Assembly: GCF_021117275.1 (NCBI RefSeq)
Contig: NZ_CP088246.1
Coordinates: 266,353 to 330,352 of the forward strand
Direction: 5' to 3'
DNA from: Metabacillus sp. B2-18
GTDB taxonomy: Bacteria; Bacillota; Bacilli; Bacillales; Bacillaceae
DNA length: 64,000 nucleotides
The position numbers were made by a program, and so were the translations under genes. Within the stretch, counting starts at the first letter, position 1. Every line of letters starts with the position of its first letter. Below are positions 51,204-60,319 of the stretch, in pieces. The notes below the pieces were generated by a model. The model was given only the letters and a program-made list of their open reading frames with translations. It ran no database searches and had not been told where the DNA came from.

Positions 51204-52727
51204 TTACTGACCTCCTGTTAATTGTCCATATTGAGCTACATTCGATTTTTTAACTTTATAATCTACTAGATTAGTAGGCGTTTTCTCTTTCGAAAGGTCA
51301 TGGATTTTGACGTTTGCGTTTGTCAGTTTTTGAATTATTTCATGAACCACTTCATACCTAAATATCTGCGTTTGTTCCGCCTGTTGTAAAGCTTGCGTGA
51401 GTTTCTCCATTCCTATCTCCCGATGGAGAAGGAGTAGACGAATAAACTTTCGATCTCCTGCAGCACCTTCTTGTTCACGCATCTTTTGATGGAAACGCCT
51501 GAACACTTCTGGTACTTTAGAAGATTGAAAGGCACGGGCATCTCTGACAGCACGTGGTTTCTTTAATAGAGCTTCTAGATAATGATCTAAAACGGTAACC
51601 ATTTGATTTCTCTCATAGGAACGAGAATGTTCCGCGATCACTTGATTTTGAGCCACAACGATCACACGATCCACAAAAATTTTTGCCCACACAGCTTGAC
51701 CGACATAGCTACATGGAACAGAGTATTGGTTGGTATCAACGGTTATTAAAGATGTTTTATTTACTTGGCATGAAACAAGCCTACACGCCTCAAAACGGTT
51801 CTCTGGCAATGGGTGAAGCTGTTGTTTCTCCTTTTCCCACATAGCTAAAACTGTTTCTTTTGAGTAAGGTACCATTCGTCTATCAGCCTCTTGTAGGCAC
51901 CATTCTGAAAGGTATTCATTTAATTCCTCTAACGATTGGACTTCTGGTTTAGGTACAAGGGCATTTCTTCTTATATAACCTACTGTCCCTTCAATGCGTC
52001 CTTTTTCGTTTCCAGATCGTACATTACAAAATTCTGCTTTGAATAAATAATGAGCCTGGAGAGCGATAAAAGATTCTTGTTCGAGGCGATCACGCCCCTG
52101 AAGAATTTTAAGTACAGCTGTTTTTAAATTATCGAAGAGTCCTTCAGTTGGAACGCCTCCAAAAAACTCAAACGCATGAACAAAACCATCTAAGAAAGCT
52201 TCTTGTTTTTCATTTAGATAAGCTCTTACAAATCGTAGGCGGCTTGCCGAAAGCTGAATGCAAAAGAGGTAAACACGTTGCGTTCGACCCTGTAGAATAA
52301 TGTCCGCCTCTCCCCAGTCGAATTGGAATTGGTGGCCGAGTTGAAAATCAAGTGGAATGAAGACTTCCTGTAGTTTCTTTTTACGTTTGGCAACGATTTT
52401 TCGAATATTGGATGCGGAACCTTTGAAATCATACTCGTCTTCTAGTCGATTGAAGATTCTCGCAGCTGTATGTTTTTGTTTTCCCCAGCTCTTTAGATCT
52501 TCCTCAAGCCATTGATCGATAATCGGCAATACTCGCTTTGTTTCATCAGAATACTGCTTTGTACCATAGACCTTTTGGCGTTGAATGGTTGTAGGAGCTA
52601 CATTTTGTTTTAAGTATTTACTAACGGTGTTTCTTGAAATACCAAGTTTTTCTGCAATTTGTCTTTGTGATAATCCTTCAACCTCTTTTAAAAATTTGAT
52701 ACGATGAAATTGAGCCATATTGATCAT
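51204..52727 (-). CDS. istA: IS21 transposase IstA
   Basis: The 507-aa protein has an HTH (LSQRQIAEKLGISRNTVSKY) and a DDE core (FQFDWGEADIILQGRTQRVY, FDNLKTAVLKI, Glu in GNEKGRIEGTVGYIRRN). A C-terminal beta domain follows (TVDTNQYSVPCSYVGQAVWA). It is full length. Confidence 0.95.
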   Translation of the reverse strand: MINMAQFHRIKFLKEVEGLSQRQIAEKLGISRNTVSKYLKQNVAPTTIQRQKVYGTKQYSDETKRVLPIIDQWLEEDLKSWGKQKHTAARIFNRLEDEYDFKGSASNIRKIVAKRKKKLQEVFIPLDFQLGHQFQFDWGEADIILQGRTQRVYLFCIQLSASRLRFVRAYLNEKQEAFLDGFVHAFEFFGGVPTEGLFDNLKTAVLKILQGRDRLEQESFIALQAHYLFKAEFCNVRSGNEKGRIEGTVGYIRRNALVPKPEVQSLEELNEYLSEWCLQEADRRMVPYSKETVLAMWEKEKQQLHPLPENRFEACRLVSCQVNKTSLITVDTNQYSVPCSYVGQAVWAKIFVDRVIVVAQNQVIAEHSRSYERNQMVTVLDHYLEALLKKPRAVRDARAFQSSKVPEVFRRFHQKMREQEGAAGDRKFIRLLLLHREIGMEKLTQALQQAEQTQIFRYEVVHEIIQKLTNANVKIHDLSKEKTPTNLVDYKVKKSNVAQYGQLTGGQ

Positions 52728-52929
52728 CCTTTTGTTCCTCTTCTCTGATTGATAGTTTGGTCACTTACAATCATAAAAGAGGTTAATTAAATTGGAAATC
52801 GTGTGGCTCATTTTTTATGTGATCAAACTATTGAAAAGTGGCTCAAATCTAATTTATCAAATACAGGTGTTGACTAATTAAGTTAGTCAACACCATATTA
52901 CATATTTTAGTAGATGGTAAAATATGTAG

Positions 52930-53253
52930 GTGGAGATAAGTATAAGGTTTGATTTGGTAGAAAATGTATTTTATTCGGTTGGAGAACAATCAAAACATAA
53001 TAATCAACAAAAAACAAATTCTGATCATAAAATTTATGATGTAACTTTTCAAGATTGTTCTAGAGACGAGATGATCCTTGTAACTTGGGAAAGGCTTATA
53101 CGTAATAACGAAACTATTGATGTTAGTAAATATGATTGCATCTCAATTGGTCCAATTTTATTTATTGATTCCTCAAAGGAAAAACAGCTCACCAATATGA
53201 GTAACAAGATTTTACAGAAGCTTTTAAAAAATGATCTGAATATAAAACAATGA
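52930..53253 (+). CDS. Unknown protein, possibly trimmed by IS21
   Basis: A 107-aa frame from GTG 52930 (AGGTGG overlaps the start, so the true start is unclear). The content is a charged alpha/beta mix (IYDVTFQDCSRDEMILVTWE, YDCISIGPILFIDSSKEKQL). IS21 copy 2 ends 83 bp upstream and may have removed its promoter. No family is recognised. Confidence 0.4.
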   Translation: MEISIRFDLVENVFYSVGEQSKHNNQQKTNSDHKIYDVTFQDCSRDEMILVTWERLIRNNETIDVSKYDCISIGPILFIDSSKEKQLTNMSNKILQKLLKNDLNIKQ

Positions 53254-53341
53254 AATGTTAAAACAATTAAAAATATGGGACGATACATAGCAGGAGATAT
53301 TTCCGTTTCTATGTACGAATTAAGGAAGGGTGTATAGAAGG

Positions 53342-53644
53342 ATGTATACAATTGAATTTATTTCAAAAAGAGTACAAAAGGAGTTAACTAAACTCAGTTA
53401 TAAGGATCAAGAAATTATTAAAAAAGCTATAAAGGTTCTTGAATCAGATCCCCGACCTTTTTCTCTACAATATTCTCCACTAAACATTGATAAAAGCATA
53501 AAGAGAGTTAAGTGTAAAAGAGCTAGATTATTTTATCTAATAGACGATAGCAGAAAATTGATCCAAATCGGGAAAATTCAAAATAGAGACTCACATTCTT
53601 ATAATAACTATGCTATTAAAGATTGGTTTTCTGGAGTAGCGTAA
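53342..53644 (+). CDS. RelE/ParE-like toxin
   Basis: The 100-aa protein starts at ATG 53342 (MYTIEFISKRVQKELTKLSY) after GAAGGAT. It has helix-helix KDQEIIKKAIKVLESDPRPF and strands VKCKRARLFYLIDDSRKLIQ and IGKIQNRDSHSYN, the RelE/ParE layout with the Arg-rich VKCKRARLFY strand. RelE toxins cut mRNA on the ribosome, while ParE inhibits gyrase; which applies here is not visible. It lies 27 bp before a DNA-binding protein that may be its antitoxin. Confidence 0.7.
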   Translation: MYTIEFISKRVQKELTKLSYKDQEIIKKAIKVLESDPRPFSLQYSPLNIDKSIKRVKCKRARLFYLIDDSRKLIQIGKIQNRDSHSYNNYAIKDWFSGVA

Positions 53645-53671
53645 TAGGAGCATTTAAGGAGAAATATAATT

Positions 53672-54622
53672 ATGTACATTACAGTTAATGAACTAGCCAG
53701 TATATTAAATAAAACTAAAAGACAAATACAATATATGATTTCCAATAGGATTGCTCAACCAATTAACCCTGATACCCACAGAAGAGATGGGGGTTATCGC
53801 TTTAGCTCGACAGAAGTTGAGAGATTAAAGGAAATATACAACAGGAACGATTTGTCATTAAAAGAGGCATCTAGAATAGTCGGAATAACTCCGCAATACT
53901 TGAATCAACTTGCATTGGTTAATAAAATTCAAAGCAGCATGGTGAGTGTCGGACATCGTTTAGAGCGTAGATTTACCAAAGAAGATTGTGAAAGTATTCT
54001 CGTTGAATTAAAACAGAAAAAACATTCAAAAAGAAATAATCAGTACGGAAAAAGACTTAGCAATTATAGCAACGGGGTTAGATTGTTTAAACATATAACA
54101 CTGGACGATCAAAAGTATGTTATTGTCAATACAGATCCTTTATCTGTTCTTAATGAAAAAGGTGAAACAGTTTATATAAATAGTATTGATATTAATATTG
54201 AAAGATGGATAGATAAGCCATATGTTACAAAAAAGGGATTCGTAGAATTTCAAATTCCTATCCCTAAGTACGTAGAACATCCTGCTTACAATCTTTTCTA
54301 TACATTAATAAAACAGATAGGACCCAAAAACATTCAATTTTTTGAGACTCCCTTAGGGGATTATTACATAAGAACTAGACAGTCGAAAATTCATCTTTGT
54401 GATGATCAGTTTGATTTACTACAAAAATTCATCTTAAAAGGAAGAATAGAGAAAACAGCAGATTTTATTTTCCTTTCTTCAGATTTTGATCAAGTACTAT
54501 TAGATATACCTTATGATACACACAAAAAGGTAGCCACATTAGCTCATAAAAACCAACAAAGTGTAAACGACTTATTTCTTAATATAATAGAAGAGTATTT
54601 AGGTGATTTGGATGAAGAGTAG
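53672..54622 (+). CDS. DNA-binding protein with two HTH motifs, possible antitoxin
   Basis: The 316-aa protein starts after AAGGAGAA. It has an excisionase/MerR-like N-terminal HTH (MYITVNELASILNKTKRQIQ, then a wing GGYRFSSTEVERL) and a second HTH (LSLKEASRIVGITPQYLNQL). The C-terminal helix block (KKVATLAHKNQQSVNDLFLN) resembles a ribbon-helix-helix dimeriser. It is much longer than usual RelB antitoxins, so it may instead be a plasmid maintenance regulator in one operon with the toxin. The next gene overlaps its 3' end. Confidence 0.6.
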   Translation: MYITVNELASILNKTKRQIQYMISNRIAQPINPDTHRRDGGYRFSSTEVERLKEIYNRNDLSLKEASRIVGITPQYLNQLALVNKIQSSMVSVGHRLERRFTKEDCESILVELKQKKHSKRNNQYGKRLSNYSNGVRLFKHITLDDQKYVIVNTDPLSVLNEKGETVYINSIDINIERWIDKPYVTKKGFVEFQIPIPKYVEHPAYNLFYTLIKQIGPKNIQFFETPLGDYYIRTRQSKIHLCDDQFDLLQKFILKGRIEKTADFIFLSSDFDQVLLDIPYDTHKKVATLAHKNQQSVNDLFLNIIEEYLGDLDEE

Positions 54623-54881
54623 CAAAAATATGTTGAAACGATACAAAGCCGCTGCGAGGATAACACATCATCTGAAAAAAATTGATGATGTAAAATCTAG
54701 TTGTAATCCTGATGACATTTTAGACTTTATCATTAAAAATTTATCAGAAGATCAGCTGATAGAAATAAGTAATGATCTATTTACATTAGAAAGGCAAAAG
54801 CTAAATAGTAAAAACTACCTTTTAATAATAGCGTCCGGTATTATTAATTTAAACAATAGCGCTCAACAGAAAAATAAGTGA
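54612..54881 (+). CDS. Small helical protein, unknown
   Basis: The 89-aa product starts at ATG 54612 (MKSSKNMLKRYKAAARITHH) with AGGTG upstream, overlapping the preceding gene by 11 bp. It is all-helical and charged (NPDDILDFIIKNLSEDQLIE). It is coupled to the toxin/HTH operon; function unknown. Confidence 0.55.
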   Translation: MKSSKNMLKRYKAAARITHHLKKIDDVKSSCNPDDILDFIIKNLSEDQLIEISNDLFTLERQKLNSKNYLLIIASGIINLNNSAQQKNK

Positions 54882-54916
54882 GTTTTTAAAATTCAGCAAC
54901 TAGGAAGTTACAATTT

Positions 54917-55534
54917 ATGAGAAACGATACATTAAAATTAATTGCTGTTTTATCAATGTTAACAGACCATATTGGTCTAATCTTTTTCCCTCAAATTGAG
55001 ATTTTAAGAGTAGTAGGTAGAATTGCTTTTCCTTTATTCGCCTTTGGGATTGCTGTGGGATCTTACTACACAAAGAGTATCAAGAAATATGCAATTAGGC
55101 TGTTTGTATTTGCATTGATTTCAACGGTTCCACACTATCTTGTTATAAATAATATGCAATTTAATATCCTGTTTACGTTTTCGGTGTCTGTTATAGGCAT
55201 TGCCTTTCTGAAAGAAAAGAAAAAGCTTTATGGATTATTATGGCTACTAGTAGTTCCAATAATTTTACCTTTAGAATACGGTCTATATGGGGTGTGGGTA
55301 CCAGTTTTATTTTATCTTTTTAGACAAAAAAAAATAACCCAACTTTTACTTTTTGCGTTGGTAACCATCTTCTTTTGCTTATTTTATAGTACTTGGATTC
55401 AATTGTTTGCTATACCGTTCTCATTATTACTATATTGGAAGCCAAGGCATCAATTATCTTTACCTAAGTACTTCTTTTATTTATTCTACCCTCTTCACTT
55501 ATTAATACTTGGTTTATTCTTATGGTTTTTCTGA
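54917..55534 (+). CDS. TraX-family membrane protein
   Basis: The 205-aa protein has about seven membrane segments and the TraX motif at its start (LKLIAVLSMLTDHIGLIFFP, then GRIAFPLFAFGIAVGSYYTK). TraX acetylates pilin in the F plasmid; Gram-positive relatives are frequent on conjugative elements but their substrate is not known. ATG 54917 lies 35 bp after the previous stop and is weakly served (AGGAAG). The 3' end overlaps the convergent gene at 55520. Confidence 0.82.
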   Translation: MRNDTLKLIAVLSMLTDHIGLIFFPQIEILRVVGRIAFPLFAFGIAVGSYYTKSIKKYAIRLFVFALISTVPHYLVINNMQFNILFTFSVSVIGIAFLKEKKKLYGLLWLLVVPIILPLEYGLYGVWVPVLFYLFRQKKITQLLLFALVTIFFCLFYSTWIQLFAIPFSLLLYWKPRHQLSLPKYFFYLFYPLHLLILGLFLWFF

Positions 55535-55756
55535 GCTTTCAATGATGAGTATAGAATCTATGCGACAGTTAAAATATAAACATAATTTTTCAAGTAATCT
55601 CCTTGGATAGCGCTCCATATCATCATTATAAAGTCGTCTGACTACCTCATATTGTTCTTCTATATCGACGGCCAGTTGACGTATTGACAAAGAAGCTGCA
55701 TTTTTCTCGTTGTATTCTTTTACTAAATTAGCTAAATTGGATCGTATTTGAACCAT
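55520..55756 (-). CDS. XRE-family HTH regulator
   Basis: The 78-aa protein starts at ATG 55756 (MVQIRSNLANLVKEYNEKNA). It has an HTH (LSIRQLAVDIEEQYEVVRRL) with a C-terminal LEKLCLYFNCRIDSILII, the Cro/CI-type small repressor layout. It converges on TraX with a 15-bp overlap. The 316 bp upstream (55757-56072) hold no gene. Confidence 0.75.
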   Translation of the reverse strand: MVQIRSNLANLVKEYNEKNAASLSIRQLAVDIEEQYEVVRRLYNDDMERYPRRLLEKLCLYFNCRIDSILIIESSEKP

Positions 55757-56072
55757 TATTGTAAGCACCATCCATCTACTATTTCTTGTCATGATAATAT
55801 TACGTTGTGTAGTTAGTATTGTCGACTAACTATATTAGTCACCTTTTGGTTTTTGTTAAATAATTCCATTTAAGAGCTTGGAAGAAGTGTCTTGGGAGTG
55901 AATCCCTTTTAAGCAGGAAAATGCCCCATTTTTGCAAAGCCGACTTTTTATCTATTCATTTTCATTACTTATGGCTTATAAAAAGAGTAAAATATTGATA
56001 TAGGTAACAAAACCAATTATTTAAAATAATTGGTATCTATTGTCCTCACATTTAGTTGAAGGGAGTAAATAT

Positions 56073-56326
56073 ATGAAAACTATTGCAATTGATATAGGCA
56101 TAGTTTTTTTAATAATGATACTGAAGCAATAATGTACGTTATAAAAGATGGTGAAATTGAACCTTCAGAATATATATTTTCCATTCCTGTCATTACCTTT
56201 TCATGGTCAGCAGTTAGTGAAGATGATGTTAAGTTTGGCTTTTACAATGTCTTTGGAGATAAAGACAAGGAAAAGAGATTATTAAATGAAATGAAAAAAG
56301 CGATTAGAACAATAGAAGGAAGATAA
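56073..56326 (+). pseudogene. Paralogue of 24600 with a homopolymer frameshift
   Basis: ATG 56073 after GAAGGGAG encodes MKTIAIDIGIVF then meets a stop. Adding one T to the T7 run at 56105-56111 restores FNNDTEAIMYVIKDGEIEPS and on to NEMKKAIRTIEGR, matching the 82-aa protein at 24600. The lesion lies in a homopolymer, so it may be a sequence error or phase variation. Confidence 0.65.
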
Positions 56327-56382
56327 TTTCTTAGCGTTCTTTCCTGGAGTAAATAAAAAATAGCATTGGAGGATAAAAGTAG

Positions 56383-56862
56383 ATGTTTAAAACTAATAGC
56401 AAGGAAGAGATTGTATATCATCATAAATCAGGAATTCTTAAGTTTAAATTCCCATACCTTAATACTAGCAAAGTGGCAGACGAGAAGACCAATGAAATTG
56501 CGATGGACTATTCTAATGTAGAAATACATATAACAAATAATGAATTAAACGATCAAAGTTTAGTGACAGTTTTTCTAATAGAAGCAGAAGGTAGTTATTC
56601 TGTAACAAACTTTGTAGAGCATATTGCTACTGATATAAGAAATACTTACATTAAGCCAATGTTTTTTAACTACCAAGATATTTCTAAGCAATTATCTAAT
56701 AAGATAAAATGGATTCAAGTTGATTATTATCCTGAATTAGGTGCTTTAGAGGTAGAAATGAGTTGGGATGAAAAAAGACAACGATTTAATTCTCCTGCAT
56801 GGAATAAATGTGATAATGCTGCTATTCTTGACTACATTAGTACAAAAAAAGAAAAGTATTGA
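56383..56862 (+). CDS. Unknown protein
   Basis: The 159-aa protein starts after GGAGGATAAAAGTAG. It is soluble and alpha/beta (VYHHKSGILKFKFPYLNTSK, VEIHITNNELNDQSLVTVFL, WIQVDYYPELGALEVEMSWD). No family is recognised. It follows the frameshifted 56073 gene by 56 bp and may share its transcript. Confidence 0.6.
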   Translation: MFKTNSKEEIVYHHKSGILKFKFPYLNTSKVADEKTNEIAMDYSNVEIHITNNELNDQSLVTVFLIEAEGSYSVTNFVEHIATDIRNTYIKPMFFNYQDISKQLSNKIKWIQVDYYPELGALEVEMSWDEKRQRFNSPAWNKCDNAAILDYISTKKEKY

Positions 56863-56921
56863 TGTAATGATTAGACACTTTATAAAATTCCAAAAATAAT
56901 TAAATGTTCACATATGGCATT

Positions 56922-57023
56922 GCATATGGTCTTAATTCTGTTATCATATAAACTAATTAAATATACTAAAAGGCGGAACACGCAAATAGCTCTTGGAATA
57001 TAGAGTCGTTTGCGTGTTTTCTT
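56922..57023 (+). promoter_or_regulatory. Promoter and leader RNA with terminator (leader E)
   Basis: A candidate promoter TTGCAT, 16-bp spacer, TATCAT is followed by GGCGGAA (56972) and the stem CACGCAAA (56979-56986) / TTTGCGTG (57009-57016), then a T-rich tail and GGGAGG. It is homologous to leader D, with the terminal base pair swapped (C-G for G-C). Confidence 0.68.
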
Positions 57024-57048
57024 TTTTATAAAAGGGAGGAAATTTACT

Positions 57049-57252
57049 ATGATAATTTTAGAAGAAGCAAAGGACTTATTTGTAAAATTAATGCAGAAAA
57101 ATAGCAAAGAAAGAGAATGGGAAATGGGTTATGTTTTATTGGGGTACGGAAACGATTCGCAGATTGAGGGGCCATTGTGGGAAAATATGGTATTAGCGAC
57201 CGAACCTATCAAAATGATAGGTTTTTATTTTATTATAAATATAGAATTGTAG
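57049..57252 (+). pseudogene. Gene truncated by a Tn3-family element
   Basis: ATG 57049 after GGGAGG opens MIILEEAKDLFVKLMQKNSK and EREWEMGYVLLGYGNDSQIE, then GP at 57171 where GGGGCCATTGTGGG begins. From there the reading frame is low-complexity and enters the transposase leader. The original 3' part was not found after 60319. Confidence 0.5.
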
Positions 57253-57280
57253 AAATTATTAGATAAAGAAGGGATAGAAA
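57171..57280 (+). mobile_element. Possible left end of the second Tn3-family element
   Basis: GGGGCCATTGTGGGAAAATA then TGG looks like a Tn3-type terminal repeat (starts GGGG, about 38 bp), at the point where the upstream gene is cut. A terminator (AACCTATC / GATAGGTT plus Ts, 57205-57226) and the TnpA ribosome site follow. No inverted copy was found after 60319, so the other end is missing or lies elsewhere. Confidence 0.4.
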
Positions 57281-60200
57281 TTGCCAAGTATTCAGGATAC
57301 CATTTACCCCAGGTTTAAGAGTAATCTGACAGAGAAAGACTTGGAAGAAGTATATACACCAAAAATAAATGAAATAGAATGGGCAGAAGCTAAGTCTAAA
57401 GGTACCTTACAACAATTAGCATTACTTGTTTTAACCAAAACCGTACAGAAGCTTGGGTTTTTTATACATATTGTTGAAGTTCCAGAAGCGATTGTTATAC
57501 ATATTGCGAAAAAGGCACACTTGCCTTTGCCTACCAAAGAAGAGTGGAAAACGTACAGTGAAACGAGAACTGCTAAACGCCATTTTCGCTTTGTTCGGGA
57601 TTATCTTCAGCTTCGACCATTTGATCATGAGGCCCATCATATTTTAACCAATACAATGAATAAATTAGCATTTAGCAAAGATGATCCTGCCGACTTAGTC
57701 AATGCTGCAATTGAAGAATTAATACGACAACGATACGAATTACCTGTTTATAATACCTTAAAAGATGCAGCAAACGATGTTCGAAATAAATCATATCGTG
57801 CCATCTATCATCAGATAGACCATGCACTAAATGATGAACAAAAAAAGAACATAGATCAACTTTTTCAGATACCTGAAGGCGCTACCTACAGTCCTTGGAA
57901 TGAAATAAAAGAGGACGCGAAAAGAGCCACTTTATCACATCTAAACGATTTAATTGTACGCCGTAATTGGTTAATAAACCATCAAATTCCTACCGATTTG
58001 CTTCAGGACGTTCCTTACATCAAAGTGAAACAAATGGCAGCTGAAGCCAAAACGTTGGGCGCTTTTCGTATGTTAGAAATGGAATCTAAAAAAAGATATG
58101 CGCTTACACTTGCCTTTGTATCTATGCAATTGTCTAAAATTTTAGATGATATTGGAGAAATGCTCATTAAAAGAATGATGAGCATTCATAAAAAAGGCCG
58201 TCAACGTTTAAAAGATCATAAAGAAAAGACGCAAAAACGCACGGATTCGTTAATATCAACTTTCCATGAATTACTGCTTGCTTATCAAACTGAAGGGAAT
58301 CCTGAAGAAAGAATTCAGGCCATGCAAAAGGTACTCAAAGAACAAGAAGCACAGGTTATACAAGATTGCGAAAACCATTTAGCTTTTAGTGGAGACAACT
58401 ACTATTTATTCTTATGGCAATTTTATAAAAGTCATCGTGCTACATTGTTTAAAATTCTTAAATCCGTTCCACTCCGTTCAACTACACAAGATAAAGCACT
58501 GGAAGAGGCGATTTCTTTTCTCCTTACACATCAATATACAAAAAAGGAATTCATACCAGTCGTTCACATCGAAAAGAACGGAAAGTGGCGAAAGGATTGG
58601 GAAATTACTCCTTTGTTAGATCTGTCTTGGGTACCAGATTCCTGGTGGCGTTGGATCAGTCCTAAAAAGAAGAAAGAAAAAATGCCTGATGAAATCAATC
58701 GCCGACACTTTGAAGTATGTGTCCTTTCGCAGATTATGTTAGAGCTTAAGGCAAGTGACCTATATATAGAAGGAAGCGAAAAATATGCAGACTATCGAAA
58801 GCAACTCATTACATGGGAGGACTATGAAAAGAATTTAGCTGATTTTTGCAAGCATGTGAATTTGCCTATTTCCGGAGTCGATTTCGTTAGAAAGACACAG
58901 CAAGATTTTAAACAAATCACGAGCCAAACAGATCAATCCTTTCCTCGAAATGAACAAGTGCGGATTGAAAACGGTGAAGTGGTGATTGGACAGTTAAAGA
59001 AGAAAAAAATCCCTCCTGGTTTAAAGAAACTTGAAGAATATATAGCTGGAAATTTAGAGCCCATTAATGTACTGGATATGCTTGCTGATACCGAATACTG
59101 GTTAAATTGGACTCGTTTTTTTGGTCCTATTTCAGGGCATGAGGCGAAATTAGACAACGCAGTTGAACGATACATAACGAATGCCTTTTGCTATGGATGT
59201 AATTTAGGACCAACTCAAACTGCCCGATCAATAGGAAGTTTAGACCGAAAACAAATAGCTTGGATTAATCAACGTCATGTGACCATTGAAAATTTAGACA
59301 AAGCGATTCAATATATTATAAATACCTATAACCAATTTGATCTTCCAAAACATTGGGGCGATGGGAAAAGAGCTTCAGCTGACGGAACGAAATGGGATTT
59401 ATATGAGCAGAATCTTTTATCCGAAAATCATATTCGTTATGGTGGATATGGTGGGATTGGATATTATCATGTTTCGGATACCTATATTGCTTTATTCAGC
59501 AATTTTATTCCTTGTGGCGTATGGGAAGGGATACATATTTTAGACATTTTGATGAATGATAAAGCCGAAATTCAACCTGAAATTCTTCATTCAGATACTC
59601 AAGGGCAAAGTACAACAGTTTTTGGACTTTCCTCTTTACTAGGTATTCAGCTGATGCCTAGAATACGGAATTGGAAAGACTTAAAATTATTCCGTCCCTG
59701 TAATGAAGAAATCTACGAGCATATTGATGAACTTTTTTCAGGGGAAATCGATTGGGAGCTCATTGAAACTCATTATCCAGACATGATTAGAGTTGCTATG
59801 TCGATCCAGTCAGGTAAAATTACTCCTTCTACCATTCTTAATAAACTAGGGACATACAGCAAAAAGAATAAGTTGTATCAGGCGTTTCGCGAGCTTGGAA
59901 GAGTAATACGAACGATGTTTTTATTAAAATATATGGCTGACGAGGAACTAAGAAGAACGATTCAAGCAGCTACCAATAAAAGTGAAGCTTTTAATGGGTT
60001 TACCAAGTGGCTATTCTTTGGTGGTGAAGGGATTATCGCTGAAAATGACCGGGAAAAACAGCGTAAGGTTATTAAATATAACCACTTAGTGGCCAATTGT
60101 CTTATCTTTTATAATGTGTTCTCTTTGTCTCGTATTCTCCATGACTACATGCAAGACGGAAATGATTATGATGAAGAGCTGATTTCCTATTTAAGCCCCT

Positions 60201-60319
60201 ATGTTACAGCTCATGTCAATCGGTTTGGAAAATACCGCATTGATCTAAACCGTAAACCTCCTAAACTTCCGTTTGAGGTGTCTGTAGCAAGAGAAAAAAA
60301 TATACTTTTAATAAAGTAA
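57281..60319 (+). CDS. tnpA: Tn3-family transposase, second type
   Basis: The 1012-aa protein starts at TTG 57281 after AAGGGATAG and is full length. It has an N-terminal DUF4158-type domain and a C-terminal DDE domain: first Asp in HWGDGKRASADGTKWDLYEQ, second in EILHSDTQGQSTTVFGLSSL, Glu in ATNKSEAFNGFTKWLFFGGE. It differs strongly from the Tn1546-type TnpA at 35369. No resolvase gene accompanies it. It may still act on ends in trans. Confidence 0.95.
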   Translation: MPSIQDTIYPRFKSNLTEKDLEEVYTPKINEIEWAEAKSKGTLQQLALLVLTKTVQKLGFFIHIVEVPEAIVIHIAKKAHLPLPTKEEWKTYSETRTAKRHFRFVRDYLQLRPFDHEAHHILTNTMNKLAFSKDDPADLVNAAIEELIRQRYELPVYNTLKDAANDVRNKSYRAIYHQIDHALNDEQKKNIDQLFQIPEGATYSPWNEIKEDAKRATLSHLNDLIVRRNWLINHQIPTDLLQDVPYIKVKQMAAEAKTLGAFRMLEMESKKRYALTLAFVSMQLSKILDDIGEMLIKRMMSIHKKGRQRLKDHKEKTQKRTDSLISTFHELLLAYQTEGNPEERIQAMQKVLKEQEAQVIQDCENHLAFSGDNYYLFLWQFYKSHRATLFKILKSVPLRSTTQDKALEEAISFLLTHQYTKKEFIPVVHIEKNGKWRKDWEITPLLDLSWVPDSWWRWISPKKKKEKMPDEINRRHFEVCVLSQIMLELKASDLYIEGSEKYADYRKQLITWEDYEKNLADFCKHVNLPISGVDFVRKTQQDFKQITSQTDQSFPRNEQVRIENGEVVIGQLKKKKIPPGLKKLEEYIAGNLEPINVLDMLADTEYWLNWTRFFGPISGHEAKLDNAVERYITNAFCYGCNLGPTQTARSIGSLDRKQIAWINQRHVTIENLDKAIQYIINTYNQFDLPKHWGDGKRASADGTKWDLYEQNLLSENHIRYGGYGGIGYYHVSDTYIALFSNFIPCGVWEGIHILDILMNDKAEIQPEILHSDTQGQSTTVFGLSSLLGIQLMPRIRNWKDLKLFRPCNEEIYEHIDELFSGEIDWELIETHYPDMIRVAMSIQSGKITPSTILNKLGTYSKKNKLYQAFRELGRVIRTMFLLKYMADEELRRTIQAATNKSEAFNGFTKWLFFGGEGIIAENDREKQRKVIKYNHLVANCLIFYNVFSLSRILHDYMQDGNDYDEELISYLSPYVTAHVNRFGKYRIDLNRKPPKLPFEVSVAREKNILLIK

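Larger units (their letters stand above)
50312..52847 (-). mobile_element. IS21-family insertion sequence, copy 2
   Basis: It is bounded by TGAGCCA at 50312 and its reverse complement TGGCTCA ending near 52845. Internal copies of GAGCCAC at both ends (50337 and 52803) give the multiple terminal repeats typical of IS21. istA and istB are complete. It is unrelated in sequence to the IS21 at 20.9 kb. A clean target duplication was not identified. Confidence 0.85.
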
